From NCBI GenBank assembly GCA_012519695.1, contig JAAYPT010000080.1:17468-81467 (forward strand): a stretch of 64,000 bases of DNA, in the 5' to 3' direction. The translations under genes and the position numbers were made by a program. Source of the stretch: Clostridiales bacterium (GTDB lineage Bacteria > Bacillota > Clostridia > Lachnospirales > Lachnospiraceae). Shown one piece after another: positions 16,389 to 26,305 of the stretch. Within the stretch, counting starts at the first letter, position 1. The number at the start of each line of letters is the position of its first letter. The notes under the pieces are model-generated. The model was given only the letters and a program-made list of their open reading frames with translations. It was not told the DNA's origin and made no database searches.

Positions 16389-17669
16389 TTATTTTCCTCC
16401 AAGCAGAATCTTTACTATTTTCTGCATATTGAAAACTTCTATATCCTCCGGCACATTCTGTCCATATGTAACATAAGATAAATCTGCCCCAGTATATAAT
16501 TTCATATTCAGCATATTTCCATAGCAGTTTGTTTCATCCAGCTTTGTAAATATCAATTTGACTTTAAACTCTTTTTGATATACATCTACAATATCTTTTA
16601 AATCGCGATATTTTGTAGTAGCACTTAACACTAAATAAATTTCCTTTTCATACTCTTCTGATGCGCCTGTAATTAAATTTTTAATATCATTACGCTGTTC
16701 TTCATTCTTATGGGATAATCCTGCCGTGTCTATCAGAATCAAATCATAATCTTTCCATTCTTTTAATGTATCATTTAATTCTTCCAGAGAATAAATAACC
16801 TTAATCGGAGTATCTAGAATATTGGCATAAGTTCTAAGCTGATCAGCAGCCGCAATACGATATGTATCCGCTGTTAACAATGCTACTTTTTTCCCTTTTT
16901 CCACTTTAAATCTTGAAGCAATTTTAGCGATTGTAGTTGTCTTTCCTACTCCCGTAGGTCCTACAAAAAATACAAGTTTTGGTGCATTTTCCGCTAATTC
17001 TATTGGCTGGGGTTGCCCAAACTTTAATATCATTTTTTGATAAATGCTGGAAAGCATATGATCTACACTGGAACCTTTTTTTCTTACGGTTTCAACTTCA
17101 TCTATAATCTGATTTACATATTTTTCATCTACTTCATTTTCTAACAAAACACTGTAAATCATTTTCATGAATTTAAAGCCTTCGTCTTCTGGTTCTTCCA
17201 GTAATTCTTCCTTTTTTGTCTCTTCCGGTGCCAATTTCTTTTCCAAAAAGTTCTGTAAGCTTTCTAACTTTTCTTCTAAATTATTTTCAGCTGCTACTTC
17301 CTTCTTGGTTTCATTTTTCATTTTTTCTTCTAAGGATGCCCACATATTTTCTACGGTTTGTGAGGTTTCCTTTATTTGCTCTTTAGGTTCTTCTTTTTTA
17401 ACCGGTTCAGGTGCAGGAATCCGAATTGCTTCATCCGCTGAAACATCTATTTTCCCAACTTTAGGCATTTCCGGTGCCTTTACCTGAGCAGTCTTCTCAT
17501 TTTCTTCTATTGCAGCCGTTACCTCGTAAGTACTGTTCTTGAATGCTTTAAAAAGCCCCTTCGGTTTTACTTCTTTTACATTCATGATAACGGTTCCTAC
17601 ACCTAATTCCTGTTTTGCCTTTAAGGTCGCTTCTTCTTCTGTTTTTCCCTGAAATTTCTTTATTGTCAT
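16389..17669 (-). CDS. flhF: Flagellar SRP-type GTPase FlhF
   Basis: SRP-family GTPase that positions the first flagellar components. The 426-residue product has an N-terminal B domain, a long charged linker (about 85-165) and the NG GTPase domain with FFVGPTGVGKTTTIAKIA (P-loop), ADTYRIAAADQL, IDTAGLS and FTKLDET. Its ATG overlaps the flhA stop codon (ATGA, 17666-17669), indicating coupled translation. Confidence 0.96.
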   Translation of the reverse strand: MTIKKFQGKTEEEATLKAKQELGVGTVIMNVKEVKPKGLFKAFKNSTYEVTAAIEENEKTAQVKAPEMPKVGKIDVSADEAIRIPAPEPVKKEEPKEQIKETSQTVENMWASLEEKMKNETKKEVAAENNLEEKLESLQNFLEKKLAPEETKKEELLEEPEDEGFKFMKMIYSVLLENEVDEKYVNQIIDEVETVRKKGSSVDHMLSSIYQKMILKFGQPQPIELAENAPKLVFFVGPTGVGKTTTIAKIASRFKVEKGKKVALLTADTYRIAAADQLRTYANILDTPIKVIYSLEELNDTLKEWKDYDLILIDTAGLSHKNEEQRNDIKNLITGASEEYEKEIYLVLSATTKYRDLKDIVDVYQKEFKVKLIFTKLDETNCYGNMLNMKLYTGADLSYVTYGQNVPEDIEVFNMQKIVKILLGGK

Positions 17670-19702
17670 GAAAGGCTCACCATCCCTACTGATTGTAATT
17701 CAATGTTAGACTCGACTTCATTGTAGGAAACAACTATTAAGTCTTTAAAATAATCTTCTGTTAACTTCTTAAAGTACATTCGCACAATTGGCGATGTAAT
17801 AATAATGGCATTTTTTCCGAGATTTTCCAACTTTGCAATTTCTGTTTCCAGTGAAGCCATAATTGCTTTTGTCTTTTCCGGATCTAATGTCAAATATGCG
17901 CCTTGTTCTGTCTGTTTTACAGATGCCATAATTTCCTGCTCTACTTTAGGATCCAATGTAATTACACTGGTAACTTCATTTGCAGGGAAATACTTACTGG
18001 AAATTGCACGTTTCAAACTTTGTCTTGCATACTCCGTTAATACATCGGTATCTCTTGTAGTTGCAGCATGGTCTGATAAAGTTTCCAAAATTGTAAGCAA
18101 ATCTCGTATTGAAATACCCTCACGCAACAAATTCTGCAAAACTTTTTGTATTTCACCAATTCCTAATAATTTTGGTATTAACTCATCAATTAATACAGGA
18201 TTATTTTCTTTTACGTTATTAATCAAATTCTGTACATCCTGTTTTGTTAATAGTTCATCCACATGACTTCGGATAACTTCTGTCAAGTGAGTTGCAATAA
18301 TAGATGGTGGGTCTACAACTGTATATCCCAAACTCTCCGCACGTTCTCGCTGACTTTCTGTAATCCATAATGCTGGTAAGTGGAAAGAAGGTTCAAAGGT
18401 TGGTATACCTGATATTTCTTCTTCTACAAACCCTGGATTCATAGCCATGTAGTGGTCGAAAAGAATTTCTCCTTCGGTTACCTGTATTCCCTTAATTTTA
18501 ATAATATATTGATTTGGATTTAACTGAATATTATCTCGCAAACGAATAATCGGCACTACCATACCTAATTCTAAGGCTATCTGCCTTCGAATCATAACTA
18601 CACGATCTAGTAAGTCTCCTCCTTGGCTAACATCTGCCAACGGAATAATACCATATCCAAATTCTAATTCGATTGGATCTACTTGTAGTAACGAGTTTAC
18701 ATTTTCTGGTTTTCGAATTTCTTCTGCCTGTTCTTCTGCCGTATCAACTTCCTCTTCTATAGATTCAATGGCAATATTCTTTTCTACGCTCTTACCGGTT
18801 ACAATAAATGCAACACCTAATGCAAGGAATAATTTCCAATCCAATGGTGTGGTAATTCCTAAGAAAATTAAAACTGCTCCTACTATATACAATACTTTCG
18901 GTATTCCAAAGAGCTGTTTTACCAATACCTGACTGAAATCAGCTTCCTTAGATGCCTTGGTTACAAGAATACCTGTTGCTAATGAAATTAATAAAGAAGG
19001 AATCTGGCTGGATAATCCATCACCAATTGTAAGGATTCCATACTGACTTAACGCATCCCCAATTGCAAGTCCCTGACGTACCATTCCCATAGCAGTACCA
19101 CCCACTAAGTTGATAAAGGTGATGATAAGACCTGCCATGGCATCTCCCTTTACATACTTAGTAGCACCGTCCATAGCACCAAAGAAACTTGACTCCTGCT
19201 GTATCTTTTCACGTCGTTCCCTTGCTTGTTTCTCATTAATAATACCTGTATTTAAGTCTGCATCAATTGCCATCTGTTTACCTGGCATTGCATCCAATGT
19301 AAATCTTGCTGTTACTTCTGCTACTCGCTCAGAACCTTTATTAATTACTACGAACTGAATAATTAATAAGATTACAAAAATAATTGCACCGATAATTAAA
19401 TCATTTCCACCTACGAACTCACCAAAAGTTCGAACGACATTTCCCGGATCTCCTGTATTTAAAATCAAACGTGTAGAGGAAACATTTAACGAAATTCTAA
19501 AAATGGTGGTAAACAACAATAGTGTTGGAAAGAACGACATGTCCAACACTTCCTTTACAAATAATGCATTTAATAATATTACTAACGCAACTGCAATATT
19601 AAAAGCCAGCATAACATCTAATAAAATAGAAGGAATGGGAACAATAAAGAAAATGACGGCTGCCAATATATATATAGCCACTCCCAAATCTGCCTTTTTC
19701 AT
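17666..19702 (-). CDS. flhA: Flagellar export gate protein FlhA
   Basis: Integral-membrane part of the type III export gate. The 678-residue product has about eight membrane helices in the first ~320 residues, the cytoplasmic FHIPEP-type loop with DAMPGKQMAIDADLNTG, and a large cytoplasmic C-terminal domain that docks chaperone-substrate complexes. The ATG at 19700-19702 follows GAGGAGG; an upstream in-frame start is less likely. The 3' end overlaps flhF by 4 bp. Confidence 0.96.
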   Translation of the reverse strand: MKKADLGVAIYILAAVIFFIVPIPSILLDVMLAFNIAVALVILLNALFVKEVLDMSFFPTLLLFTTIFRISLNVSSTRLILNTGDPGNVVRTFGEFVGGNDLIIGAIIFVILLIIQFVVINKGSERVAEVTARFTLDAMPGKQMAIDADLNTGIINEKQARERREKIQQESSFFGAMDGATKYVKGDAMAGLIITFINLVGGTAMGMVRQGLAIGDALSQYGILTIGDGLSSQIPSLLISLATGILVTKASKEADFSQVLVKQLFGIPKVLYIVGAVLIFLGITTPLDWKLFLALGVAFIVTGKSVEKNIAIESIEEEVDTAEEQAEEIRKPENVNSLLQVDPIELEFGYGIIPLADVSQGGDLLDRVVMIRRQIALELGMVVPIIRLRDNIQLNPNQYIIKIKGIQVTEGEILFDHYMAMNPGFVEEEISGIPTFEPSFHLPALWITESQRERAESLGYTVVDPPSIIATHLTEVIRSHVDELLTKQDVQNLINNVKENNPVLIDELIPKLLGIGEIQKVLQNLLREGISIRDLLTILETLSDHAATTRDTDVLTEYARQSLKRAISSKYFPANEVTSVITLDPKVEQEIMASVKQTEQGAYLTLDPEKTKAIMASLETEIAKLENLGKNAIIITSPIVRMYFKKLTEDYFKDLIVVSYNEVESNIELQSVGMVSLS

Positions 19703-19731
19703 GCTTTTTCCTCCTCTGTCTTCTTTATTAA

Positions 19732-20859
19732 TCATTTATTCTTCAAACTGTATACAAAAGCTAACACTTCTGCTACCGCTTGATATAACTCTGGTGGAAC
19801 TTCTGCTCCTATATCTACATTCGCATATAACATTCTCGCCAAAGGCTTATTTTCTACAATTTCAATATTATTTTCTCTTGCAATTTCTCGAATCTTCATT
19901 GCAAGGAAATCTTCTCCTTTTGCAATTACAATGGGGGCTGAATTTTTATCTGCATCATATTTAATTGCCACTGACAAGTGCGTCGGGTTTGTAATAACGA
20001 CATCAGCTGTCGGAAGATTTTGCATCATACGTCTTTGAGAAGCTTCACGCATCTTAGAGCGTTGACGACCTTTTATTTCCGGATTTCCTTCTGTATTCTT
20101 GTATTCATCCTTTACTTCCTGCTTGGTCATCTTCATGTCTTCTTTAAACTTATGTTTTTGATATAGCCAATCCACAATACCAACCACCAAATAGACGATT
20201 GAAATTTTTAATCCTGCATCTATTACGATGCTTCCAATTAAAATAATAACCTGCATTAAAGGTATATCATATAGCAAAAATAAATCGTTCTGATGGTCTT
20301 TTACTGATGTATATGCCACATAAGCAATCAAAGCAATTTTAGCAATTGATTTTACCAATTCAAAAAGGGATTCTTTGGAAAAAATTCTTTTAAATCCACT
20401 CATAGGATTTATTTTACTAAACTTAGGTTGCATGGGCTTTCCTGTTACTTTCCACCCTACCTGCAAAATGTTAATCAAAACACAACACGTTACACCTATG
20501 GCAAATACTGGTGCTAAAATTTTCAAAATAACCAACATTACATTATTTACTACGGTTGTGACCGTGAAGACGGATAACCCACCTGCACTATTATTTATAA
20601 TATCCGGCATTTTATGATAAATGACCGGGAATACACTGATAAGATTTTCACCAATGTAAGAAACAAAAATTTTTAACACTAAAAATAATGCTATCAATTC
20701 AACAGCAGCACTTAATTCCTTACTTTTTGCTACCTGTCCTTCTTTTCTGGCATCTTGTAATTTTTTTGCAGTTGCCGGTTCGGTCTTTTCCCCACCTTCA
20801 CCGTCTTTTGCAAACCACTGAAGATTATATTCCAAAAAAAAATATGTTTTTTCTTCCAC
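19732..20859 (-). CDS. flhB: Flagellar export switch protein FlhB
   Basis: Controls the switch from rod/hook to filament export. The 375-residue product has GGEKTEPATAKKLQDARKEG near the start, four membrane helices, and the cytoplasmic domain with the NPTH autocleavage site (VVITNPTHLSVAIKY). I choose GTG at 20857-20859, just past the fliR stop codon with GAAGGA upstream; an in-frame TTG 18 bases earlier is within fliR. The N-terminal LEYNLQWFAKDGE matches clostridial FlhB. Confidence 0.93.
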   Translation of the reverse strand: MEEKTYFFLEYNLQWFAKDGEGGEKTEPATAKKLQDARKEGQVAKSKELSAAVELIALFLVLKIFVSYIGENLISVFPVIYHKMPDIINNSAGGLSVFTVTTVVNNVMLVILKILAPVFAIGVTCCVLINILQVGWKVTGKPMQPKFSKINPMSGFKRIFSKESLFELVKSIAKIALIAYVAYTSVKDHQNDLFLLYDIPLMQVIILIGSIVIDAGLKISIVYLVVGIVDWLYQKHKFKEDMKMTKQEVKDEYKNTEGNPEIKGRQRSKMREASQRRMMQNLPTADVVITNPTHLSVAIKYDADKNSAPIVIAKGEDFLAMKIREIARENNIEIVENKPLARMLYANVDIGAEVPPELYQAVAEVLAFVYSLKNK

Positions 20860-20860
20860 G

Positions 20861-21643
20861 CTAATACATTCCTTCAATTATTGAAACTATCATTTTTTTC
20901 ATTTCTGTAAATATAAAGTTTGAAATATTAGGTAATAACCCAACCGTAACAAACATAATAGTAAGTCCCACCAAAAGCTTTAATTGTATCCCCACCGCAA
21001 ACATATTCATCTGTGGTGCAACTTTTGCCATAACTCCCAAAATACAATTTAATATCATACTTGTTGCAAATACCGGCAACACGATTCGGAATCCAATAAC
21101 CATTAAATGTGTCATATAATCTGTCATTGACCCCAGTAAGTGATTCCATTGAAAAACGGTTCCGTTTACAGGTATTACCTGATATGAATCTACCAATGCT
21201 CGCAAAATGTAATAATGCATATTGGTTACTATTAACAATAATAAAATCAAGTAGTTATATAACTGTGCTGTGATTGATACTTGTTGATTAGAAGATGGAT
21301 TAAAAACATCTACCATAGCAAGTCCAATCTCCATATCAATCATTTTACCTGATAATAAAACAATGGAATTACAAATATTTGCTGCAAACCCAATGAGCAA
21401 TCCTGTAATTCCTTCCTTCAAGACGATGATGGCGAACTCTATTACTCCGGAATATTCCAGTGGATTTTTCGGCATGATTAATTGATATATGATCAAAGAT
21501 GTAAATACCGACAATCCGATTTTTATGCGGTTCGGGGTGTTATTCATTCCAAAAAACGGTGCAATAAATACGAATGATGCAACCCTTACCAATATCATCA
21601 GAAAATATTCAAATGTATATATTGAAAATCCATAGTTTACCAT
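20861..21643 (-). CDS. fliR: Flagellar export gate protein FliR
   Basis: Membrane component of the FliPQR export pore. The 260-residue product is almost wholly hydrophobic with about six helices and the family pattern LVRVASFVFIAPFFG near the start and FAVGIQLKLLVGL late. ATG at 21641-21643 is preferred to TTG at 21653-21655, which directly follows the fliQ stop. Confidence 0.93.
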   Translation of the reverse strand: MVNYGFSIYTFEYFLMILVRVASFVFIAPFFGMNNTPNRIKIGLSVFTSLIIYQLIMPKNPLEYSGVIEFAIIVLKEGITGLLIGFAANICNSIVLLSGKMIDMEIGLAMVDVFNPSSNQQVSITAQLYNYLILLLLIVTNMHYYILRALVDSYQVIPVNGTVFQWNHLLGSMTDYMTHLMVIGFRIVLPVFATSMILNCILGVMAKVAPQMNMFAVGIQLKLLVGLTIMFVTVGLLPNISNFIFTEMKKMIVSIIEGMY

Positions 21644-21656
21644 AACTGTCGTCAAC

Positions 21657-21929
21657 CTATCGTAAATACAGGCTGAAGCTATTCCATAATTCTGTCATAA
21701 AGCCTGTTATATTTTCTAACATCCATCCACCTACAAGCATCATTCCTAAGAACACTGCTATAATCTTTGGCACGAATGTTAATGTTTGTTCCTGTATAGA
21801 TGTAACTGTCTGAAAGATACTAACAATTAAACCTACAATCAAAGAAATTAAAAGCAGAGGTGCTGACGTTTTAATAATAAGATACAACGCCTCTTTTGCT
21901 ATATCCAGAACCTGTCCTTCTGTAATCAT
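21657..21929 (-). CDS. fliQ: Flagellar export gate protein FliQ
   Basis: 90 residues, two membrane helices joined by a short loop with FQTVTSIQEQTLTFVPKI, the FliQ signature. It forms the pore complex with FliP and FliR, which flank it. Confidence 0.95.
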   Translation of the reverse strand: MITEGQVLDIAKEALYLIIKTSAPLLLISLIVGLIVSIFQTVTSIQEQTLTFVPKIIAVFLGMMLVGGWMLENITGFMTELWNSFSLYLR

Positions 21930-21945
21930 ATCTGTTCACCTCTAC

Positions 21946-22827
21946 TTAATAAAATGTCTTTACCAGACTGCCTATTACCAAATCCCAACCATCTGCTAAA
22001 ACAAATAGCAACACTTTAAACGGTAGGGAAATTGTTGTAGGCGGTAACATCATCATACCCATAGACATAAGCACTGATGCTACTACCATGTCAATCACAA
22101 TGAACGGGACATATATCAAAAATCCCATAATAAATGCTGTTCGCAGTTCGCTTAAAATAAAACTCGGAATAATAATTGTCATAGAAAGTTGATCTACCTG
22201 AGCTTCATCGCTTGTATCAATATCATCGATTCCTGCGATATCGCAAAATAAATCCAAATCCTTTTGCTGCGTTTCTTTATACATAAACTTTCTTAACGGC
22301 TTTGCGCCTTCTTCCAACGCCTGCTCTTGTGTAATTTCGCCAGCATCAAATGGTTTAATTGCATTTTCATTAATCTCTGTAAAAACAGGATTCATAATGA
22401 ATAATGTCAGAAATAATGCCAATCCAATCAATACTTGGTTTGGTGGGGCTGTCTGTGTACCAATTGCATTTCTCACAAAGTGTAACACGATGATAATCCT
22501 TGTAAATGAGGTCATCATGATGAGAATTGATGGTGCAAGTGATATTACAGTAAGTACTAATAAAATTTTAATATTTCCTGAAACATCCCCATTTTCATTA
22601 TTCCAAGTTACATGCAGCCCATTTGTATTATCTGTAGTTGCTTCTTGGGCATGTTTTTGTGTACTGTCATCCAACTGTCCAACTTGACTTGTTGTCTGAT
22701 CCGTCAAATCCTGATTAGCTCCCGTAGCATGTACACTGCGTCCAAGACACAGAACCAATGCTAAAATCAAGGTAATCGTTCCAAAGGCAAAGGAAAAGCC
22801 ACAATATATTTTTTTTCCTCTATTCAT
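21946..22827 (-). CDS. fliP: Flagellar export gate protein FliP
   Basis: 293 residues with an N-terminal signal-like helix (about 8-30), a variable extracytoplasmic segment (about 35-75, Thr/Gln/Asp-rich) and the core with MMTSFTRIIIVLHFVRNAIG and IIPSFILSELRTAF. It forms the pore with FliQ and FliR. ATG at 22825-22827 is preferred to the adjacent GTG at 22828-22830. Confidence 0.95.
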   Translation of the reverse strand: MNRGKKIYCGFSFAFGTITLILALVLCLGRSVHATGANQDLTDQTTSQVGQLDDSTQKHAQEATTDNTNGLHVTWNNENGDVSGNIKILLVLTVISLAPSILIMMTSFTRIIIVLHFVRNAIGTQTAPPNQVLIGLALFLTLFIMNPVFTEINENAIKPFDAGEITQEQALEEGAKPLRKFMYKETQQKDLDLFCDIAGIDDIDTSDEAQVDQLSMTIIIPSFILSELRTAFIMGFLIYVPFIVIDMVVASVLMSMGMMMLPPTTISLPFKVLLFVLADGWDLVIGSLVKTFY

Positions 22828-22837
22828 CACTCTTTGC

Positions 22838-23215
22838 CTACTTCCTAGGGAATTTTCCCTTTAGTTTTTCCAAAATCTCCTGAAAATTCGGAGCTTTCGC
22901 AGCTGTTGTTTCATCTTCTGTTGGAAGCCATGTCAATTGCTCTTTTGTCAACTCTGTTAAAACATTAATGCTATCCTTACAAACGGAAATTGCCAAATAC
23001 TTTTCTCCCACTTGAATAATCTGAATAAGCTTATTATTGTTCACTCGAAAGCTTTCAATAACCTTAATGTTCTTATTCGACATTGTTCCTTTCTGGTAAC
23101 CGGCAATCCACTTCGTTGTAAAATATGTGATTGCCAGTACAAACAGGAAGATAAGTAATACACCGATTAGTTGAAAAAAACTATCCCAACCAGAAGATAT
23201 CTCCATTAAAATCAT
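22838..23215 (-). CDS. fliO: Flagellar biosynthesis protein FliO-like
   Basis: Assists assembly of the FliP ring. The 125-residue product has one membrane helix (about 12-37) and a cytoplasmic domain with FRVNNNKLIQIIQVGEKYLAISVC, the FliO core. FliO is poorly conserved, but position between cheY and fliP is the same as in Bacillus subtilis. Start choice among ATG/TTG codons at 23224, 23215 and 23206 is uncertain because the ribosome site is weak. Confidence 0.8.
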   Translation of the reverse strand: MILMEISSGWDSFFQLIGVLLIFLFVLAITYFTTKWIAGYQKGTMSNKNIKVIESFRVNNNKLIQIIQVGEKYLAISVCKDSINVLTELTKEQLTWLPTEDETTAAKAPNFQEILEKLKGKFPRK

Positions 23216-23216
23216 A

Positions 23217-23579
23217 TTAGCCAACTACTTTTTTCACTGCTTCTAAAACACGTTCTGCCTGGAATGGTTTTACAATAAAATCTTTTGCTCCGGACCGAAT
23301 TGCTTCAATAACCATAGCCTGCTGTCCCATTGCAGAACACATAATAACTGCTGCGGATGGATCTGATACTTTAATATCTTTCAAAGCTTGAATTCCATCT
23401 TTTTCCGGCATAGTAATGTCCATAAGTACAAGATCTGGTTTTGTTTCATTGTACTTTTCTACTGCCTTTACTCCATTTTCTGCTTCTCCAGCAATTTCAT
23501 AACCATTTTTAGTTAAAATGTCCTTAATCATCATTCGCATAAATGCTGCATCATCACAAATTAAGATACTCTTTGCCAT
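23217..23579 (-). CDS. cheY: Chemotaxis response regulator CheY
   Basis: Single receiver domain of 120 residues with DDAAFMR (Asp pair), phospho-Asp in LVLMDITMPEKDG (about residue 54), CSAMGQ and KPFQ at the end. Phosphorylated by CheA and dephosphorylated by CheC and FliY. It lies directly after fliY, whose product is its phosphatase and motor docking site. Confidence 0.95.
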   Translation of the reverse strand: MAKSILICDDAAFMRMMIKDILTKNGYEIAGEAENGVKAVEKYNETKPDLVLMDITMPEKDGIQALKDIKVSDPSAAVIMCSAMGQQAMVIEAIRSGAKDFIVKPFQAERVLEAVKKVVG

Positions 23580-23606
23580 CTGTTTTTCTCCTTAACTTCT
23601 TTTTTC

Positions 23607-24755
23607 TTAGTTGTTTATTATCTCTGTAATACGGATACCAAAACTTTCTTCAATTACTACTACTTCTCCTTTGGCAATATATTTTCCGTTTACTAGCACA
23701 TCAATAGGTTCCCCGGCAATCTTGTTCAATTCAATGATTGTTCCTGGTGCAAATTCCAAAATATCTTGAATGGATTTGCTTGTTCTTCCTAATTCTACAG
23801 TTACTTCCAACGGTACATCCATAATCAATCCTATATTTTCTTGTTGAGTAACTGGATTAACACCTCCAGTAAATGTCTGGAATTGTGCCGGCTGTACATT
23901 TACCGGTTGCTGTGTATACATCTGTTGTGTCATATTGTTATCCATAGGCGCTCCCATTATTGATTGTCCCATCATCGGTTGTGCTTGTACTTGTGGCTGC
24001 ATCTGTGGAGCCGGTTGCGGTACCGCTCCTGTTGCCGCTTGCGAAGCTGTTTCAGTAGAAGACGCATCTTCCTCCATTGTTTTCGCAACTCCCGCGCACA
24101 TTTCTTTTGCAAAAGAAAATGGGAACAACTGCATTATTTCACTGTTTACCAAATCTCCAATTTCCATTTTAAAGGAAATTTTAACGAATTCTCCTGTTAA
24201 AAACTCTGCTATATCTGCTTCATCCACAGAATCTTTTAAATCAATCAAATCCGCTGATGGCGGGCTAATGTCAATCAACTTATTCAACATTGATGACAAT
24301 GATGTGGCTGCTGAACCCATCATCTGATTCATCGCCTCACTAATCGCGCTCAAGTGCAACTCGCCTAACTCTCCATCAGTATTAGTGCCATCGCCTCCCA
24401 TCATCAAATCGGTAATTACCTTAACATCTCCCTCTTTTAAAACTAAGAGGTTGCTTCCATCCAACCCTGTAGTATATGCAATTCGTATAAACACACAAGG
24501 TTTTTCATAGGAATCTACAATATCTTCCCACCGTGCAAATGTGACAACCGGTGTCGAGATATCAACCTTACGATTTACTAATGAAAATAATGTTGTAGCA
24601 GCAGTACCCATGCTAATATTAGAAATTTCTCCAATAGCATCCATTTCTTCAGTTGTCAATCTTCCTTCATTATCCTCTACTGTCTTTACCGCATCTTCAC
24701 TAGCATCATTCTTCAACAGCGCTTCAATTTCTTCTTGTGACAAAACACCGTCCAT
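23607..24755 (-). CDS. fliY: Motor switch phosphatase FliY (FliN/CheC fusion)
   Basis: C-ring component that also dephosphorylates CheY-P. The 382-residue product has a CheC-like domain with two ExxN elements (AIGEISNISMGTAA near 40-53 and SEAMNQMMGSAA near 137), a Gln/Pro/Met-rich linker (about 235-295) and a C-terminal SpoA/FliN domain (about 300-380; DVPLEVTVELGRT). It starts 4 bases after fliM. Confidence 0.95.
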   Translation of the reverse strand: MDGVLSQEEIEALLKNDASEDAVKTVEDNEGRLTTEEMDAIGEISNISMGTAATTLFSLVNRKVDISTPVVTFARWEDIVDSYEKPCVFIRIAYTTGLDGSNLLVLKEGDVKVITDLMMGGDGTNTDGELGELHLSAISEAMNQMMGSAATSLSSMLNKLIDISPPSADLIDLKDSVDEADIAEFLTGEFVKISFKMEIGDLVNSEIMQLFPFSFAKEMCAGVAKTMEEDASSTETASQAATGAVPQPAPQMQPQVQAQPMMGQSIMGAPMDNNMTQQMYTQQPVNVQPAQFQTFTGGVNPVTQQENIGLIMDVPLEVTVELGRTSKSIQDILEFAPGTIIELNKIAGEPIDVLVNGKYIAKGEVVVIEESFGIRITEIINN

Positions 24756-24759
24756 CTTC

Positions 24760-25740
24760 TCACTGCTCCTCTCTGATTACTGATGTAACTCTTACTGCGT
24801 ATTGTTCTCCCGAAGCTCCGGGCAGAGCAGTAAATTTTTTGATATTACCAACATATACATCTAATTCTTGATCTACCTTCGTATCAAGCCTGATAATATC
24901 TCCTACTTGTAGATTAATGAAATCATTGACCGAAATACTACTATTTCCCAATACAGCCTTTACCGGCATTGGCGCTTTCGCTATCATGGCTTCAATTGCC
25001 GTTGTATATTCTTTTTCATCGCGCTCCTGCATTGTAGAGTACCAATACTTTGTATTTAATTTGTCCATAATATCTTCCAAAGTCATATATGGAAGACATA
25101 CATTCATTAATCCTTCAACTTCTCCAATTTTTAAATTAATAGTAATAATTGCTATCATCTCACTTGGAGAAATAATTTGTGCGAACTGTGAATTTGTTTC
25201 TATTCGTTCCAATCGTGGATGAATATCTACTACATTTTCCCATGGTTCTCGTAACAAATTGATACACACATTCATGATTCTTTCAATAATCAATAACTCG
25301 ATTTCTGAAAAATCTCTTGTTCTCTCCAATGGTACTCCCGTACCACCTAACATGCGGTCAACCATTGCATATCCTAAATTTGATGCCAGCTCCACAATAA
25401 TATTCCCCGGCATCGGTGCAAAGTTTACTATTCCAAGAAGCACCGGATTTGATAAGGCATTTGAAAATTCCGAGTAAGTAACTGCTTCAGAATTCATCAC
25501 CTCTACCTGGATATTTTTTCTCAAATACACCGGAAGATTGGTAGATAACAATCTTCCATAATGTTCAAAAATAATCTCCATGGTTCTAAGATGTTCTTTG
25601 GAAAACTTCGCAGGTCTTGCAAAATCATAATTCTTTACTTGTTTTTCCCCGGTGTCCTTCATCTCATCTACGTCCAGTTCACCAGTGCTGAGCGCATTCA
25701 GAAGACTGTCTATTTCATTTTGCGATAAGACCTCGCCCAT
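24760..25740 (-). CDS. fliM: Flagellar motor switch protein FliM
   Basis: 326 residues. The N-terminal EIDSLLNAL segment binds CheY-P, a CheC-like middle domain follows with MVDRMLGGTG near 125, and a C-terminal SpoA domain ends the protein. Forms the C-ring with FliG and FliY. Confidence 0.96.
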   Translation of the reverse strand: MGEVLSQNEIDSLLNALSTGELDVDEMKDTGEKQVKNYDFARPAKFSKEHLRTMEIIFEHYGRLLSTNLPVYLRKNIQVEVMNSEAVTYSEFSNALSNPVLLGIVNFAPMPGNIIVELASNLGYAMVDRMLGGTGVPLERTRDFSEIELLIIERIMNVCINLLREPWENVVDIHPRLERIETNSQFAQIISPSEMIAIITINLKIGEVEGLMNVCLPYMTLEDIMDKLNTKYWYSTMQERDEKEYTTAIEAMIAKAPMPVKAVLGNSSISVNDFINLQVGDIIRLDTKVDQELDVYVGNIKKFTALPGASGEQYAVRVTSVIREEQ

Positions 25741-25776
25741 TTTCTTTCACCACCTGACATTACACTTTTTTCTTCT

Positions 25777-26289
25777 CTATTGATAATTTATATCCGAGAA
25801 TACTACACTAACAATAAAATCAGAATCATACATCTTGCGAAGGCTCTTTAAAATTTCATTTTGGATTCCTTTTGTATCATTTCTCATATCATCAATGGTA
25901 TGGCTTGATACAATTTTGTTGATTTCATCCTTAATAATGCCTTCTTTATCAGAAATTACAGTTGCATCTGTATAATCCTTGTTTTTAGTATCTAACGCAA
26001 GAGAAACTGACATCATTACATAATGATCTTTTCCATCTGTGTTTTTCAAGTTGATTGTCATTTTTTCTCCATCAGAAAGTTTTACTTCCTCAATCTGGCT
26101 CATAGGAACATCAATAGCCCCTTCTTCTTTTCCACTCTCTAATTCCAAATCAATTGCTGAGCATACTTTTGTAATTAACTCATTTGCCTTCTTTGACTGT
26201 GGTACTACAGAAATCATAAGAATTGCTGTTAAAATAAGATTTGCAAGTACCAATGCCAGGATTAAAACACTCATTAAATTCTTTTTCAT
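25777..26289 (-). CDS. fliL: Flagellar basal body-associated protein FliL
   Basis: 170 residues, one N-terminal membrane helix (about 5-27) and an extracytoplasmic stomatin-like domain with ISVSLALD-type strand and a conserved C-terminal KMYDSDFIVSVVFSDINYQ. FliL rings surround and stabilise active stators. Encoded just after motB and before fliM. Confidence 0.9.
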   Translation of the reverse strand: MKKNLMSVLILALVLANLILTAILMISVVPQSKKANELITKVCSAIDLELESGKEEGAIDVPMSQIEEVKLSDGEKMTINLKNTDGKDHYVMMSVSLALDTKNKDYTDATVISDKEGIIKDEINKIVSSHTIDDMRNDTKGIQNEILKSLRKMYDSDFIVSVVFSDINYQ

Positions 26290-26305
26290 ACTGTTTGTTT
26301 CCTTT